From positions 2,356,001 through 2,420,000 of the forward strand of contig NC_020514.1 of assembly GCF_000347635.1 (NCBI RefSeq): a stretch of 64,000 nt of DNA, given 5' to 3'. Both the position numbers and the translations under genes were made by a program. This DNA comes from Paraglaciecola psychrophila 170. GTDB taxonomy: Bacteria > Pseudomonadota > Gammaproteobacteria > Enterobacterales > Alteromonadaceae. Below are positions 18,289 to 29,406 of this stretch, piece by piece. The notes beneath the pieces were generated by a model. The model made no database searches. It was given only the letters and a program-made list of their open reading frames with translations, and had not been told where the DNA came from. How positions within the stretch are numbered: the stretch's first letter is position 1; every line of letters begins with the position of its first letter.

Positions 18289-19410
18289 ATGACCTATAAT
18301 TTTCAATTGTTTAGTGTATTAAAGTGCACTGTAATAGCAGCCTCAATGTTAACCGCTTGTAGTTCATTAGAAGAAAGAGAAATTGCCAGTGGCACATTTG
18401 ATTATGTCAAAGAGCAACCGGGTCAAAAGATAAAAATTCCAGATGATGTGGACTCACCTAATTTTAATGACGCCTATAAACTGCCAGCTTTAGGTGAAGA
18501 CGCACCGCAAACTGCTACGGGGAAAAAATTGAGTGTGTTCTCACCTTCATTGGTGTTGCCAGTGGTGGCAGGTTCTCACATAGAAGAGGGCTCAAAGGAT
18601 GCCATTGTGTGGTTTGATCAAGTGGATGACAGTCTTCCTCTAGATACTGCTATTTGGAATTCCCTGATCCGATTTTTAGAAACCGAAGGTATCGGTGTTG
18701 AGATGTTTGACAAAGACAATCAGCGCTTAATCACAGACTGGGTGACGTTAGATGAAAGTAAAGACGACAAATGGTATAGCTGGTCTAATTCAGAACGCAC
18801 TGTCGGACAACGCTTTGAATTTACCTTAGATAAAAAACCTCATGGTAGAACGGCAGGACTGAGTGTTGAATTAGTTGATTACAAGGAAAAATTAACCGCT
18901 CAAAGCACCGAGATCACTCAATCCAAAGACAAAAGACGTAACGAAGTTGATGTCTTGAATCGAGTAGTGAAAAACTATGAATTTGAAACAAAAGTAGCTG
19001 ATGTCAAACGTTTTCGTCAAATTCGTGAAGGACTACAGATGGACTTAGGATTTGATAGTGATGGCGAGCCTGCATTTGTAGTCGACGCTGATTATGATAT
19101 TACCTGGCCCAGGCTGTTACTTGTATTAAGAACGTTAGGTTTTGATGTTAAAGATTATGACAAGTCTAATGGCTTGTTGTTTGTTAAATACAATGGCGCT
19201 GAAGACGGTTGGTGGAGTAATATTTGGTCTAGCGACAAAAATGAGATGAACTTAGACACGGAAGAGTATCGTATTAAAGTGGCTAGTGTAGGCCAAAAAA
19301 CCTCCATCACATTATTGGACGACGAGAGCAAGCCGTTTGCAGTCAATAAGCTAACCGATTTATATCCCACATTTTCAAAAACCATGTCGGCTGACGATCT
19401 AGATATATAG
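18289..19410 (+). CDS. bamC: Outer membrane protein assembly factor BamC (NlpB)
   Basis: A 373-residue lipoprotein of the BAM complex that inserts beta-barrel proteins in the outer membrane. The N-terminal signal ends in a lipobox-like LTACSS, with the acylated cysteine near residue 24. It is followed by the unstructured region that contacts BamD and two helix-grip domains (about 100-220 and 240-370). The dapA-bamC-purC order is conserved. A terminator lies between bamC and purC. Confidence 0.93.
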   Translation: MTYNFQLFSVLKCTVIAASMLTACSSLEEREIASGTFDYVKEQPGQKIKIPDDVDSPNFNDAYKLPALGEDAPQTATGKKLSVFSPSLVLPVVAGSHIEEGSKDAIVWFDQVDDSLPLDTAIWNSLIRFLETEGIGVEMFDKDNQRLITDWVTLDESKDDKWYSWSNSERTVGQRFEFTLDKKPHGRTAGLSVELVDYKEKLTAQSTEITQSKDKRRNEVDVLNRVVKNYEFETKVADVKRFRQIREGLQMDLGFDSDGEPAFVVDADYDITWPRLLLVLRTLGFDVKDYDKSNGLLFVKYNGAEDGWWSNIWSSDKNEMNLDTEEYRIKVASVGQKTSITLLDDESKPFAVNKLTDLYPTFSKTMSADDLDI

Positions 19411-19418
19411 ACTATTTA

Positions 19419-19450
19419 CCTCTAGTTGTTAGCGCGGCTAGAGGTTTTAT
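19419..19450 (+). terminator. Intrinsic terminator after bamC
   Basis: CCTCTAG (19419-19425) pairs with CTAGAGG (19438-19444) and is followed by TTTTATTTTT. It separates bamC from purC. Confidence 0.7.
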
Positions 19451-19508
19451 TTTTAAATAATCAGCATAAAAAGCTCACACGTTCATCACCTAAAGGAGTT
19501 GGCATAGT

Positions 19509-20612
19509 ATGTCGATCGCGGATTCAATTTTATCGATTAACAATGACCTGCCTATTCGAACCGAACTACCGGTGCACAGTGGTAAAGTGCGCTCTGTTTA
19601 TTGGTTAACTGAGCAAGACAGTCGTCGTTTAATTGAAGAAAAAGCCTATCCAGTTCCCCATGATACGCCATTGGCTATTATGATCATTAGCGACCGCATC
19701 TCAGCGTTTGATTGTATTTGGCATGGGGAGGGTGGCATGTTGGGTGTACCTGGTAAAGGGGCTGCTTTAAATGCTATTTCTAATCACTGGTTTAAGTTAT
19801 TTAAACAACAAGGTTTAGCTGACAGTCATATACTTGATATCCCTCACCCTTTTGTTTGGATTGTTCAAAAAGCTAAACCTGTGATGATTGAAGCTATCTG
19901 TCGTCAATATATTACAGGCTCAATGTGGCGTTCTTATGACAAAGGTGAAAGAGAGTTTTGTGGTATTCAGCTTGAAGAAGGTCTTAGCCAAGATTCTAAA
20001 TTAGCTAACTTACTTATGACTCCCTCCACAAAAGGTATTTTAAAGGGCATTCCTAATGTACCTGAAGCGGACGATGTGAACATTACCCGTCAGAATATCC
20101 TCGATAACTACCTTGCGTTTAACTTCGAAAAACCCAGTGATGTTTCTTTGTATGAAAAATTATTAACTGAAGGATTTTCACTGATTAGTGAAGCTTTGGC
20201 AGAGTTGGAGCAAGTGTTTGTAGATACTAAGTTTGAATTTGGCTATGTCAAAGACTTAGATGGCAATAAAAAATTGATTTACATGGACGAAGTGGGCACC
20301 CCAGATTCATCAAGAATTTGGGATGCACAGCAATATGAACAGGGTAACGTCGTAGAAAATTCCAAAGAAGGCTTTCGTCAATTATTACTTAATCATTTCC
20401 CTGATCCTGATATTTTGCTAAACAAACAACGTATGCTTGAGCGCCAAGCATTGGCCAAAGACAATGCGCTACCTGTTGAGGTATTGATGCAGGTATCTAA
20501 GACCTATATTGATATCGCAGAAAAAATAACCGGGAAATCCTTAGTACTAAGTGAAAACCCAAAAGCTGAAATTATTCAAATTTTACAGGATAATTATCAC
20601 TTAATTGATTGA
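19509..20612 (+). CDS. purC: Phosphoribosylaminoimidazole-succinocarboxamide synthase (SAICAR synthetase)
   Basis: PurC joins CAIR and aspartate in purine synthesis. At 367 residues it is the longer form found in many marine gammaproteobacteria (E. coli 237). The core is visible as the [10 protein letters not shown] nucleotide-binding strand, the [15 protein letters not shown] motif and the GYVKDLDG / [13 protein letters not shown] region. A good AAAGGAG ribosome site lies ten bases before the ATG. Confidence 0.95.
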   Translation: MSIADSILSINNDLPIRTELPVHSGKVRSVYWLTEQDSRRLIEEKAYPVPHDTPLAIMIISDRISAFDCIWHGEGGMLGVPGKGAALNAISNHWFKLFKQQGLADSHILDIPHPFVWIVQKAKPVMIEAICRQYITGSMWRSYDKGEREFCGIQLEEGLSQDSKLANLLMTPSTKGILKGIPNVPEADDVNITRQNILDNYLAFNFEKPSDVSLYEKLLTEGFSLISEALAELEQVFVDTKFEFGYVKDLDGNKKLIYMDEVGTPDSSRIWDAQQYEQGNVVENSKEGFRQLLLNHFPDPDILLNKQRMLERQALAKDNALPVEVLMQVSKTYIDIAEKITGKSLVLSENPKAEIIQILQDNYHLID

Positions 20613-20659
20613 ACAGTCATTTGTTTGAGTGTTTTTTTAAGTAAGTTCGGAACTCGTTC

Positions 20660-20929
20660 CTAGCCTATCTGTATTTCAATATTGCTTATTGGAATACAGC
20701 AACAAGGTAATATCTCGTCATCGTCAATAAACGCTAGTGGATCCGTAGTATATTCTACCTCTCCGCAAATTAGTTTACTTCTACAAGCGCCACAAAAACC
20801 TTCACGGCAATGGTATTGAATTTCAATTTCATGCTGTTCTATGGTTTCTAAAAGAGTGTTTGGGGGTGAGTATTCGACAGCTTTATGATCTTTTATAGTT
20901 ACCATAAAGCTGTCGTTGTTTTGATGCAT
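20660..20929 (-). CDS. yfaE: Class I ribonucleotide reductase-maintenance [2Fe-2S] ferredoxin YfaE
   Basis: A small plant-type ferredoxin that reactivates the diferric-tyrosyl cofactor of NrdB. The cluster ligands are in HCREGFCGAC and in the LPCCC segment near the C-terminus. Using the ATG at 20929 gives 89 residues (E. coli YfaE 84). A longer frame from 20965 would overlap the nrdB end by 32 bases and add an unconserved leader. It is the last gene of the nrdA-nrdB-yfaE operon. Confidence 0.9.
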   Translation of the reverse strand: MHQNNDSFMVTIKDHKAVEYSPPNTLLETIEQHEIEIQYHCREGFCGACRSKLICGEVEYTTDPLAFIDDDEILPCCCIPISNIEIQIG

Positions 20930-20933
20930 TTTT

Positions 20934-22064
20934 TTATAAGTCAAAATCACCAAAGTCTTCGGCACTGACTTCAGAATCGATTTGCCCTACTAAATAAGAG
21001 CTGATTTCAGATTCCTGAGGTGCAACTTGAACGTTGTCAGAACTTAAGTAGTTGTTCATCCAAGGTAGTGGGTTATTTTTTATGTCAAACGGCTGACCTA
21101 AGCCTATTGCCGACATACGATGATTAGCAATAAACTCAACGTATTGACAGAGTATTTCTTTGTTCAGACCGATCATGGAGCCGTGTTGAAACAAAAATGC
21201 AGCCCACTCTTTTTCTTGCTCTACTGCATGCAGGAATATTTGAGTGGCTTCTTCCTTACATTCCTCGGCAATTTCTGCCATTTCTGGGTCATCTTTGCCT
21301 TTAGCCCACAGATTTAACACATGTTGTGTAGAGGTGAGGTGTAAGTTTTCATCACGGGCAATTAAGCGAATGATTTTCGAGTTACCTTCCATCAATTCAC
21401 GCTCTGCGAATGCAAAGGTACAAGCAAAAGAGACATAAAAACGTATGGCTTCTAAGGCATTAACTGAGTTCATACACAGATAAAGTTTTTTCTTAAGTCC
21501 ACGCATTGTAATGACATGAGTTTCACCTTTAATGGAATGGGTACCTTCGCCTAATGTTTGCCACAATTGAGTTGCAAAAATGAGGTCATCATAATATTTA
21601 GAGATATCTGCCGCGCGTTTTTTGATTTCTTCATTTTCAACAATATCTTCAAAAATGCTACTGGGATCACCAAATAGATTTCGTAATATATGGGTATATG
21701 AGCGCGAGTGAATAGTCTCGAAAAATGACCATGTTTCTACCCAAGTTTCTAATTCTGGAATAGAAATAATCGGCAAAAAAGCGATGTTAGGACTTCTACC
21801 CTGAATTGAGTCAAGTAACGTTTGATATTTTAGGTTAGAAATAAAGATATGTTTTTCTGAGTCACTTAACTTTTGAAAATCGACTCTGTCTTTACTTACA
21901 TCAACTTCTTCAGGACGCCAAAAGAAGCTAATTTGTTTTTCAATCAACTTTTCAAAAATTGGATGTTTTTGTTGGTCATAGCGCGCCACATTGACGGGGT
22001 TACCAAAAAACATCGGTTCTGTCAGTGGGTTGTTATTTACTTGATTAAAAGTTGTATATTTCAT
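20934..22064 (-). CDS. nrdB: Ribonucleoside-diphosphate reductase class Ia, beta subunit
   Basis: NrdB houses the diiron-tyrosyl radical used by NrdA to make deoxyribonucleotides. The 376-residue protein has the radical tyrosine in [14 protein letters not shown]. Iron ligands lie in SFFETIHSR and in the [13 protein letters not shown] helix. The C-terminus ends acidic (AEDFGDFDL), as needed to dock on NrdA. It lies between nrdA and yfaE, 63 bases after the nrdA stop, with a strong hairpin in the gap. Confidence 0.97.
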   Translation of the reverse strand: MKYTTFNQVNNNPLTEPMFFGNPVNVARYDQQKHPIFEKLIEKQISFFWRPEEVDVSKDRVDFQKLSDSEKHIFISNLKYQTLLDSIQGRSPNIAFLPIISIPELETWVETWSFFETIHSRSYTHILRNLFGDPSSIFEDIVENEEIKKRAADISKYYDDLIFATQLWQTLGEGTHSIKGETHVITMRGLKKKLYLCMNSVNALEAIRFYVSFACTFAFAERELMEGNSKIIRLIARDENLHLTSTQHVLNLWAKGKDDPEMAEIAEECKEEATQIFLHAVEQEKEWAAFLFQHGSMIGLNKEILCQYVEFIANHRMSAIGLGQPFDIKNNPLPWMNNYLSSDNVQVAPQESEISSYLVGQIDSEVSAEDFGDFDL

Positions 22065-22097
22065 TAATTATAGTTGCCATTAAAAATTCAAGCCGCT

Positions 22098-22123
22098 CAG
22101 TAAGCTGCCTAAGCAGCTTACTG
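22098..22123 (-). promoter_or_regulatory. Perfect hairpin in the nrdA-nrdB gap
   Basis: CAGTAAGCTGC (22098-22108) pairs perfectly with GCAGCTTACTG (22113-22123) around a four-base loop. In the minus-strand transcript no clean U run follows, so it is more likely an mRNA-stability or processing hairpin, or a leaky terminator setting the nrdA:nrdB ratio, than a full terminator. Confidence 0.6.
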
Positions 22124-22127
22124 AAAT

Positions 22128-24443
22128 TTATATTTTACATGCGCCGCCTGCGCAATCGTCATCATCTTCTTCTATCACTTCTTTTGGCACAAATTTTTGG
22201 CTAGACAGTTCTTGTTGAGTAGGGTCGTCTGCTCCATCGCGAGTATTATGGTAATACAGGGTTTTAATACCAAGTTTGTAAGTGGTTAATAAGTCTTTGA
22301 GTAGTAACTTCATAGGGACTTTACCGCCTTCATACTTATTTGGATCATAACTCGTGTTAGCAGAAATGGTTTGATCGACAAATTTCTGCATAATTCCAGC
22401 GAGCTGCAGATATCCATCGTTTGATGGTAAGTCCCATAACAACTCGTATTTATCTTTGAGTCTTTCGTATTCAGGTACAACTTGTTTTAACACACCGTCT
22501 TTACTGGACTTTATACTAATATGACCGCGAGGTGGTTCAATTCCATTTGTTGCATTTGATATTTGCGACGATGTTTCTGAGGGCATTAAAGCCGAAAGTG
22601 TACTGTTACGTAAACCGTATTGTTTGATTTTAGCTCTAAGCGAATCCCAGTCACAGTGCAGCGGCTCATCACAAATTTTGTCCAGATCTTTTTTGTAGGT
22701 ATCGATTGGCATTAAACCTTGGAAATAAGTGGTTTCATCGAATTTAGGACAAGCACCTTTTTCTTTGGCTAAATTACAAGACGCTTGCATTAAGTGATAT
22801 TGCATGGCCTCGAATGTTCTATGCACTAAGCCATTGGCGCTACCGTCCGAATATTTCACACCATTTTTAGCGAGATAATAAGCAAAGTTAATGACACCTA
22901 TACCCAGTGTGCGACGACCCATAGTTGCGTTCAACGCTGCCGGAACAGGATAGTCTTGGTAATCAAGTAAATTATCCAGTGCACGAACGGCTAAATCAGA
23001 CAACTCAGCAAATTCGTCAACACTTTTAATCGCACCTAGGTTAAACGCTGACAAGGTACACAAGGCAATTTCGCCGTTCTCATCATTCACATGTTGCAAT
23101 GGTTTAGTCGGTAAGGCTATTTCTAAACACAAGTTGCTCTGACGAACTGGCGCCAATTTGGGGTTAAACGGACTGTGTGTATTACAGTGATCGACATTTT
23201 GTAAATAAATGCGACCAGTGCTAGCCCGCTCTTGCATAAATAAGCTAAACAATTCGATGGCTTTAATATGTTTTTTACGGATGCTTTCATCTTTTTCATA
23301 CTGCACATATAAACGTTCGAACTCATCTTGGTCAGCGAAAAATGCGTCATAGAGTCCTGGTGTGTCTGAAGGACTAAACAATGTAATGTGCTGATCCTTG
23401 ATCAAACGGGTATACATTAACTTATTAAATTGCACCCCATAGTCGAGGTGTCGAACCCGATTTTCTTCAACACCACGGTTATTTTTCAAAACCAAGAGTG
23501 ATTCGACTTCTAGATGCCACAAGGGGTAAAACAAGGTTGCTGCACCACCACGGACACCGCCTTGTGAGCAACTTTTTACGGCCGTTTGGAAATGCTTGTA
23601 AAATGGTATACAACCAGTATGGAATGCTTCGCCGCCACGAATAGGACTACCTAATGCACGAATACGTCCTGCATTAACTCCAATGCCCGCACGTTGGCTG
23701 ACATATTTTACTATGGCGCTGGCTGTGGCATTAATGGAGTCTAGACTGTCACCGGTTTCAATAAGTACACAAGAACTAAATTGACGGGTAGGGGTTCTAA
23801 CACCTGCCATGATGGGCGTCGGTAACGAAATTTTAAACTTGGACGTAGCATCATAAAAACGCTTAATGTAATCCATACGTGTGTCTTTTTCATAGTTAGC
23901 AAACAAACAAGCCGCTACTAATATATATAAAAACTGCGCACTTTCATAAATTTCGCCAGACACGCGGTTTTGAACGAGGTATTTACCTTCGAGTTGTTTA
24001 ACCGCTGCGTAGCTGAAATTCATATCACGCCAATGATCAAGATATTCATCCATTTCATCGAATTCAGCATCAGTATAATCTTTCAACAAATGCTGGTCGT
24101 ACTTGCCTTTATCAACCATGCTTTTGACATGATCTTTTAAAACAGGTGGCTCAAAACGGCCATAGGCTTTCTTACGTAAATGAAATATGGCCAATCGCGC
24201 GGCTAAATATTGATAATCTGGGCAATCTGTGGAGATAAGATCTGCAGCAGAACGAATAAGCGTCTCGTGGATATCGGCAGTTTTAATACCATCGTAGAAC
24301 TGAATGTGTGCTTTTATCTCTACCTGCGAAACGGAAACGTTATTTAATCCTTTAGCTGCCCATTCAATTACCTTATGGATTTTCTCCAAATCGATAATCT
24401 CGCGTTTGCCAGTACGTTTGGTGACGTATAAATTGTTATTCAT
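22128..24443 (-). CDS. nrdA: Ribonucleoside-diphosphate reductase class Ia, alpha subunit
   Basis: This is the catalytic subunit of aerobic ribonucleotide reductase, 771 residues (E. coli 761). An ATP-cone domain occupies residues 1-95 (VTKRTGKREIIDLEKIHK). The substrate-site cysteines appear in RQFSSCVLIE, in SNLCLEIALP and in IALCTLSAFNLG. The C-terminus carries the redox-relay pair in CAGGACKI. The upstream region has two NrdR-box-like sites, consistent with dATP/ATP-sensed repression. Confidence 0.97.
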   Translation of the reverse strand: MNNNLYVTKRTGKREIIDLEKIHKVIEWAAKGLNNVSVSQVEIKAHIQFYDGIKTADIHETLIRSAADLISTDCPDYQYLAARLAIFHLRKKAYGRFEPPVLKDHVKSMVDKGKYDQHLLKDYTDAEFDEMDEYLDHWRDMNFSYAAVKQLEGKYLVQNRVSGEIYESAQFLYILVAACLFANYEKDTRMDYIKRFYDATSKFKISLPTPIMAGVRTPTRQFSSCVLIETGDSLDSINATASAIVKYVSQRAGIGVNAGRIRALGSPIRGGEAFHTGCIPFYKHFQTAVKSCSQGGVRGGAATLFYPLWHLEVESLLVLKNNRGVEENRVRHLDYGVQFNKLMYTRLIKDQHITLFSPSDTPGLYDAFFADQDEFERLYVQYEKDESIRKKHIKAIELFSLFMQERASTGRIYLQNVDHCNTHSPFNPKLAPVRQSNLCLEIALPTKPLQHVNDENGEIALCTLSAFNLGAIKSVDEFAELSDLAVRALDNLLDYQDYPVPAALNATMGRRTLGIGVINFAYYLAKNGVKYSDGSANGLVHRTFEAMQYHLMQASCNLAKEKGACPKFDETTYFQGLMPIDTYKKDLDKICDEPLHCDWDSLRAKIKQYGLRNSTLSALMPSETSSQISNATNGIEPPRGHISIKSSKDGVLKQVVPEYERLKDKYELLWDLPSNDGYLQLAGIMQKFVDQTISANTSYDPNKYEGGKVPMKLLLKDLLTTYKLGIKTLYYHNTRDGADDPTQQELSSQKFVPKEVIEEDDDDCAGGACKI

Positions 24444-24642
24444 GTTTTCAGCCGTTACTTTATTATCTTAAGTCGTATAGATGACTTTTATTTAGCGCGA
24501 AAATGCGTCGTTAGAGTGACTTACCTCTATGCCCTCTAATGTTTGTTAATTTGATGGTTTATGTTTGACAACTTTTTGCTGCTCTTAAAACCTTTCGTTG
24601 ACCATAATTTGTATGCCCAGTTACGTCTTCATAATTAACAGA

Positions 24643-24658
24643 ACACAAGATAGTGAGG
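24643..24658 (+). promoter_or_regulatory. Candidate NrdR box 1 upstream of nrdA
   Basis: ACACAAGATAGTGAGG matches about 12 of 16 positions of the NrdR consensus acaCwAtATaTwGtgt as I remember it. A second site starts 32 bases away, which is three helical turns and the usual spacing of paired NrdR boxes. Confidence 0.5.
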
Positions 24659-24674
24659 TTTTTGATGCAATGCA

Positions 24675-24690
24675 ACCCAATATGTGGTGG
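24675..24690 (+). promoter_or_regulatory. Candidate NrdR box 2 upstream of nrdA
   Basis: ACCCAATATGTGGTGG also matches about 12 of 16 consensus positions and is in phase with box 1. The 476-base gap between nrdA and gph (24444-24919) shows no gene; this box pair is the only structured feature I see in it. Confidence 0.5.
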
Positions 24691-24919
24691 TTTTGTGTGC
24701 GACTATGGTGCAGTATAAAAAAGGTTAGTAGGGACTCACCTAAAAACGCCTTTTGAGTTTCGGTTAATCAAAAAGCAAGAACAAAATAACGATTTATTTT
24801 TTATTGAAATTTTTTAATGTAAAAAAACTAGGATTAGTATTTATCGATATATAGGGGTAAAAACAACCAATGGACACTAGATGTCGTGTTTGTCTATAAA
24901 ATTGAGTGGTTTTATTAAT

Positions 24920-25576
24920 TTAAAAATAATCTAATAATTCGCTAGGGGTACGGATGCTAAGATCCGCATTCCAACTGCTAGTTTGTTTTATATCTGAAAT
25001 ATAACCATATTGGGCAATCACACTGTGCATATTGGCCGCATTTGCCGCTTGAATATCTCGTTCTGCATCACCTATATACCAGGTATTAGGTGAATCGAGA
25101 GCCAGCTTTTCTTCAGCATGTAATAACGGCAAGGGGTGGGGTTTTCTTTCACTTAATGTATCACCACTAATAATCACTCCACAGTTTTGTAATAGAGGAA
25201 ATGCAGTAACCAACTGTAATGTTAAAAACTCTGGTTTGTTGGTGACTATGCCCCATGGAATGTTTTTTTGATTCAGTGTCAACAATAAGCTTTCAATACC
25301 TAAAAAGTAATCAGTGTCTACACAAATATTGGTTTCGTAAAAATCTAAAAATTGTTGTCGTAACACAGCAAAATCATAATTTTTTAGATCTCCCCCCAAA
25401 CCTAATTCGAGCATACCTTTGGCGCCATCAGAGGCAATGTTACGATAAACTTCATAATCTATAGTTGGACGTTCTAACTTTTTGAGTATTTGATTTAGTG
25501 CGTTTCCTAGGTCTCTGGCGGTATCGAGTAGTGTGCCATCAAGATCAAATAATATTGCATTGGGTTTTTTAAACAT
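24920..25576 (-). CDS. gph: Phosphoglycolate phosphatase / HAD-family hydrolase Gph
   Basis: A 218-residue HAD hydrolase that dephosphorylates 2-phosphoglycolate, for example that released in DNA repair. Motif I is LFDLDGTLLDTARD, motif II is WGIVTNKP, motif III is SERKPHPLP and motif IV is YIGDAERDIQAA. Its start abuts the ubiG stop (one base apart), so the two are co-transcribed. The ubiG-gph pairing is common in gammaproteobacteria. Confidence 0.88.
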   Translation of the reverse strand: MFKKPNAILFDLDGTLLDTARDLGNALNQILKKLERPTIDYEVYRNIASDGAKGMLELGLGGDLKNYDFAVLRQQFLDFYETNICVDTDYFLGIESLLLTLNQKNIPWGIVTNKPEFLTLQLVTAFPLLQNCGVIISGDTLSERKPHPLPLLHAEEKLALDSPNTWYIGDAERDIQAANAANMHSVIAQYGYISDIKQTSSWNADLSIRTPSELLDYF

Positions 25577-26302
25577 TTAAGTATCACTATTTTGGCAATG
25601 GATAATATAGTTGACGTCAACATTTTGATTTGACAAATAATATTCTTGGTTAATTGGATTCATGTGTAAACCTATCATCCTTTGAACTATCAATTGAGTG
25701 TCATCTATCCAAGATATTAACTCTGAAGGTTTAATGAATTTGTCATGTTGGTGGGTGCCTTTAGGCACTAAACCCAATACATATTCTGCGCCTACAATGG
25801 CCATCAAGTAAGACTTAATATTTCTGTTCAAGGTTGAAAAAAACACATGCCCACCTGGCTTGACTAAACGATAACATGCCGTGACTACAGAGCTAGGGTC
25901 TGGTACGTGTTCTAACATCTCCATGCAAGTGACTACATCAAACTGAGCTGGGTGTTTATCGGCAAATTCTTCCGCTGTAGTCTGTTGGTAATCTACTGTT
26001 AACCCTGATTCTAGTCCGTGCAAGCGTGCTATCTCTAAAGGAGCTTCACCCATGTCGATGCCTGTTACATGGGCACCATTACGGGCCATGCTCTCAGCCA
26101 GAATGCCACCACCACACCCTACATCTAACACATTTTTATCCGATAAACCGCCACAATGTTGTTGGATATAATCTGTTCTTAAAGGATTGATTTGATGCAG
26201 AGGTTTGAACTCACCAGCAATATCCCACCACCTTGAGGCTAACTCAGAGAATTTTTGTATTTCGTTATGGTCTACGTTTTGTGTATTTTGCATATTGCAC
26301 AC
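25577..26302 (-). CDS. ubiG: Ubiquinone biosynthesis O-methyltransferase UbiG
   Basis: UbiG performs both O-methylations of ubiquinone synthesis. The SAM-binding motif is [14 protein letters not shown], with [13 protein letters not shown] and [14 protein letters not shown] downstream. The N-terminal [10 protein letters not shown] is characteristic of UbiG. The first codon of the open frame is a GTG at 26302. An ATG three codons later (26293, MQNTQN) is an equally good start. It is divergent from gyrA. Confidence 0.95.
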   Translation of the reverse strand: MCNMQNTQNVDHNEIQKFSELASRWWDIAGEFKPLHQINPLRTDYIQQHCGGLSDKNVLDVGCGGGILAESMARNGAHVTGIDMGEAPLEIARLHGLESGLTVDYQQTTAEEFADKHPAQFDVVTCMEMLEHVPDPSSVVTACYRLVKPGGHVFFSTLNRNIKSYLMAIVGAEYVLGLVPKGTHQHDKFIKPSELISWIDDTQLIVQRMIGLHMNPINQEYYLSNQNVDVNYIIHCQNSDT

Positions 26303-26578
26303 TTAACCTGATTATCATTTTTACCTAAACTGAGGCCATCTTAATCTACTATTTGCGCAAATAAAATCGTAGATACATTAATTCTCTTGTTCATTGATAG
26401 CTATAGCTGCGACTTCTGGCTATTCATTTTAATTCGTAGGTGATAGAATCGAGCGGTTGAAAATAAAGATAAACTTGGGTGAAAACGTAAACCTGATTTT
26501 AAGTCCTAGCTTAAAATTGACCAAACGAATTTCACTTGATTAGTATTCTAATAATAACGACTAGGGACAAGGCTGTAT

Positions 26579-29289
26579 ATGACTGAACACGCCCATGAAA
26601 TTCTTCCAATTAATATAGAAGAAGAACTTAAAAACTCTTATCTCGACTATGCGATGAGCGTTATTGTTGGCAGGGCGCTGCCTGATGTACGAGATGGCTT
26701 AAAGCCGGTTCACCGCCGGATTTTATTCGCCATGAACGAATTAAAAAATGATTATAACAAACCTTACAAGAAGTCTGCCCGTGTGGTGGGTGACGTAATC
26801 GGAAAATATCACCCTCATGGTGACTCAGCCGTTTATGAAGCCATCGTACGTATGGCACAGACTTTCTCACTTAGGTATATGTTGGTTGATGGTCAAGGTA
26901 ACTTTGGTTCGGTCGACGGTGATTCAGCTGCGGCAATGCGTTACACCGAAATCCGCATGTCAAAAATAGCGCACGAGTTATTAGCTGACTTAGAAAAAGA
27001 AACCGTTGATTTTGTACCTAACTACGATGAATCGGAATTTATTCCTAACGTTCTGCCAACCAGAGTTCCTAATTTATTGATCAATGGTTCTTCAGGCATT
27101 GCAGTAGGTATGGCGACTAATATACCACCACACAACTTAACAGAAGTGGTTAATGGTTGTATCGCCATGGTTGATAACCCTGACATCACTATCGAAGAAT
27201 TAATTGAACACATTCCAGGGCCTGATTTTCCCACTGCCGCATTTATAAGTGGTAGAAAGGGTATTGAAGAAGCCTATCGTACTGGTCGCGGCAAAATTTA
27301 TATGCGTGCCCGTGCTGAAATTGAAACTGAAGACAACGGCAAAGAAACAATCATTGTTCACGAAATTCCTTATCAGGTGAACAAAGCACGTTTGATTGAA
27401 AAAATTGCTGATTTGGTTAAAGACAAAAAATAGAAGGCATTTCTGCCCTGCGTGATGAGTCTGATAAAGACGGAATGCGTATTGTTGTTGAAGTAAAACG
27501 TAATGAATCTGCAGAAGTACTGTTAAATCACCTTTACTCTCAAACCCAAATGCAAACAGTGTTTGGTATTAATATGGTGGCACTAGATAAGACTCAGCCT
27601 AAAATATTCAATCTTATGGATATCCTTAAAGCGTTTATATTACATCGTCGCGAGGTGGTCACACGACGTACAGTTTTTGAACTGAAAAAGGCTCGTGAGC
27701 GTGCTCATATCCTTGAAGGTTTGGCAATTGCACTGGTTAATATTGACCCCATCATTGCGATGATTAAAGCGTCTAAGAGTCCAGCTGAAGCCAAAGTCTC
27801 CTTGGCCGCACAAGGTTGGTCTTTGGGAGATGTTGCTGAAATGCTTGAACGTTCAGGCAACGATGCTGCAAGGCCTGATTGGTTAGAGCCTGAGTATGGC
27901 ATTCGTGATGGATTATATTATTTAACTGAACAACAAGCACAAGCCATTCTAGATTTGCGTTTGAACAAGTTAACAGGTTTGGAACACGACAAAATATTGT
28001 CTGAATACAAAGAGTTACTTGATTTTATTGCTGAGTTATTACACATATTAAACAGTCCTGAACGTTTAATGGAAATCATTCGTGAAGAGCTTGAAGCGAT
28101 ACGTGATGAATACGGTGATGAGCGCCGTACTGTCATTACCGCAGCTTCCCACGATATTGATATTGAAGATTTGATTGAGAGAGAAGAAGTCGTAGTGACA
28201 TTATCTCATGAAGGATATGTCAAATATCAAAAATTAAACGATTATGAATCACAACGCCGTGGCGGTCGTGGTAAATCAGCGACTAAGATGAAAAATGAAG
28301 ATTTCATTGAAAAATTACTCGTTGCCAACACCCATGATCATATATTGTGCTTCTCGACACGTGGACGTTTGTACTGGTTAAAGGTTTATCAATTACCTCT
28401 TGCAAGCAGAAACGCTCGTGGCCGTCCAATCGTCAATATTCTTCCACTAGAAGAAAATGAGCGTATTACCGCGATATTACCTATTCAAGAATTTGAAGAA
28501 GGTAAGTTTGTCTTAATGGCTACGGCTAACGGTACAGTGAAGAAAACCGCACTAACCTCTTATTCTCGTCCAAGATCAAACGGCATTATTGCGGTTAACT
28601 TGAATGACGGTGATGAACTAATAGGTGTCGATATTACTCACGGGGATGACGATATTATGTTGTTCTCAGATGCTGGAAAAGTAGTACGTTTTAATGAAAA
28701 ACAACGTGAAGCTGATACTGGCAATGTCAAACTTGATCCAGAAACGGGTGAAGAATTATTGGCATTACGTCCTATGGGAAGAACCGCGACAGGTGTACGT
28801 GGAATTCGTTTGAAAGATGGTCAAAAAGTGATTTCGTTAATTGTACCTAAAGGTGATGGTGCTATCTTGACTGCCACTGAAAATGGTTTCGGTAAACGTA
28901 CACCAGTTTCAGATTATCCTGCTAAGAGTCGTGCGACTCAAGGTGTTGTATCTATCAAAGTATCTGAGCGTAACGGAAAGGTTGTTGGCGCAGTACAGGT
29001 TAACGATAGCGATGAAATCATGCTTATCAGTGACCAAGGTACTCTTGTTAGAACTCGTGTTGAAGAAGTCTCGACTGTTGGCCGAAATACTCAAGGTGTG
29101 CGCTTAATACGTACCATTGAAGGTGAGCGTGTTGTAGGTTTGCAGCGTATCGACGAAATCGAAGAGCTTGAAATTGAGTTACTAGAAGGTGAAGAAGCTG
29201 GAGTGACTGAGGCAGTGGCTGGTGAAAGCACTGATGGCTTTATTGATAACAATACAGATAATAACACCCAAGATAACGAAGACGAATAA
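26579..29289 (+). CDS. gyrA: DNA gyrase subunit A, frameshifted in this sequence
   Basis: GyrA cuts and rejoins DNA in the gyrase A2B2 complex. Residues 1-280 and the remaining 620 are in different frames. The break is at CAAAAAATAG (27424-27433), where one more A restores [20 protein letters not shown] and a single 903-residue protein. The locus is 2711 bases, one short of a multiple of three. The catalytic Tyr122 (AAMRYTE) is present. In the quinolone region Ser83 is wild-type and position 87 is Glu. The GyrA box QRRGGRGK lies in the C-terminal beta-pinwheel, and an acidic tail ends the protein. Gyrase is essential, so the frameshift is almost certainly a homopolymer error. Confidence 0.93.
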
Positions 29290-29367
29290 GAGAGTCCTAT
29301 TTTTTATATTGAAAAATATGGAAACTAACTGATTTATAGGTACTAATACTGGTAAATTAGAAACAAT

Positions 29368-29397
29368 AACGAGTGGCTAATGCCGCTCGTTTTTTTT
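29368..29397 (+). terminator. Intrinsic terminator after gyrA
   Basis: ACGAGTGGC pairs with GCCGCTCGT (one G-U pair) around TAAT and is followed by eight Ts. It overlaps the open frame 5' of serC, which argues for the serC start at 29407. Confidence 0.8.
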
Positions 29398-29406
29398 GGT
29401 GTAGAA

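Noticed and set aside
27424..27474. Programmed ribosomal frameshifting or an intein in gyrA
   Set aside because: The A run is slippery-looking, but there is no inserted sequence and the same one-base pattern breaks purM, bepA and yccA, so an indel error is simpler.
28883..29107. Other-frame open reading frames inside gyrA, rpsA, ftsK and similar genes
   Set aside because: Shadows of the coding frame with no start signals or protein features.
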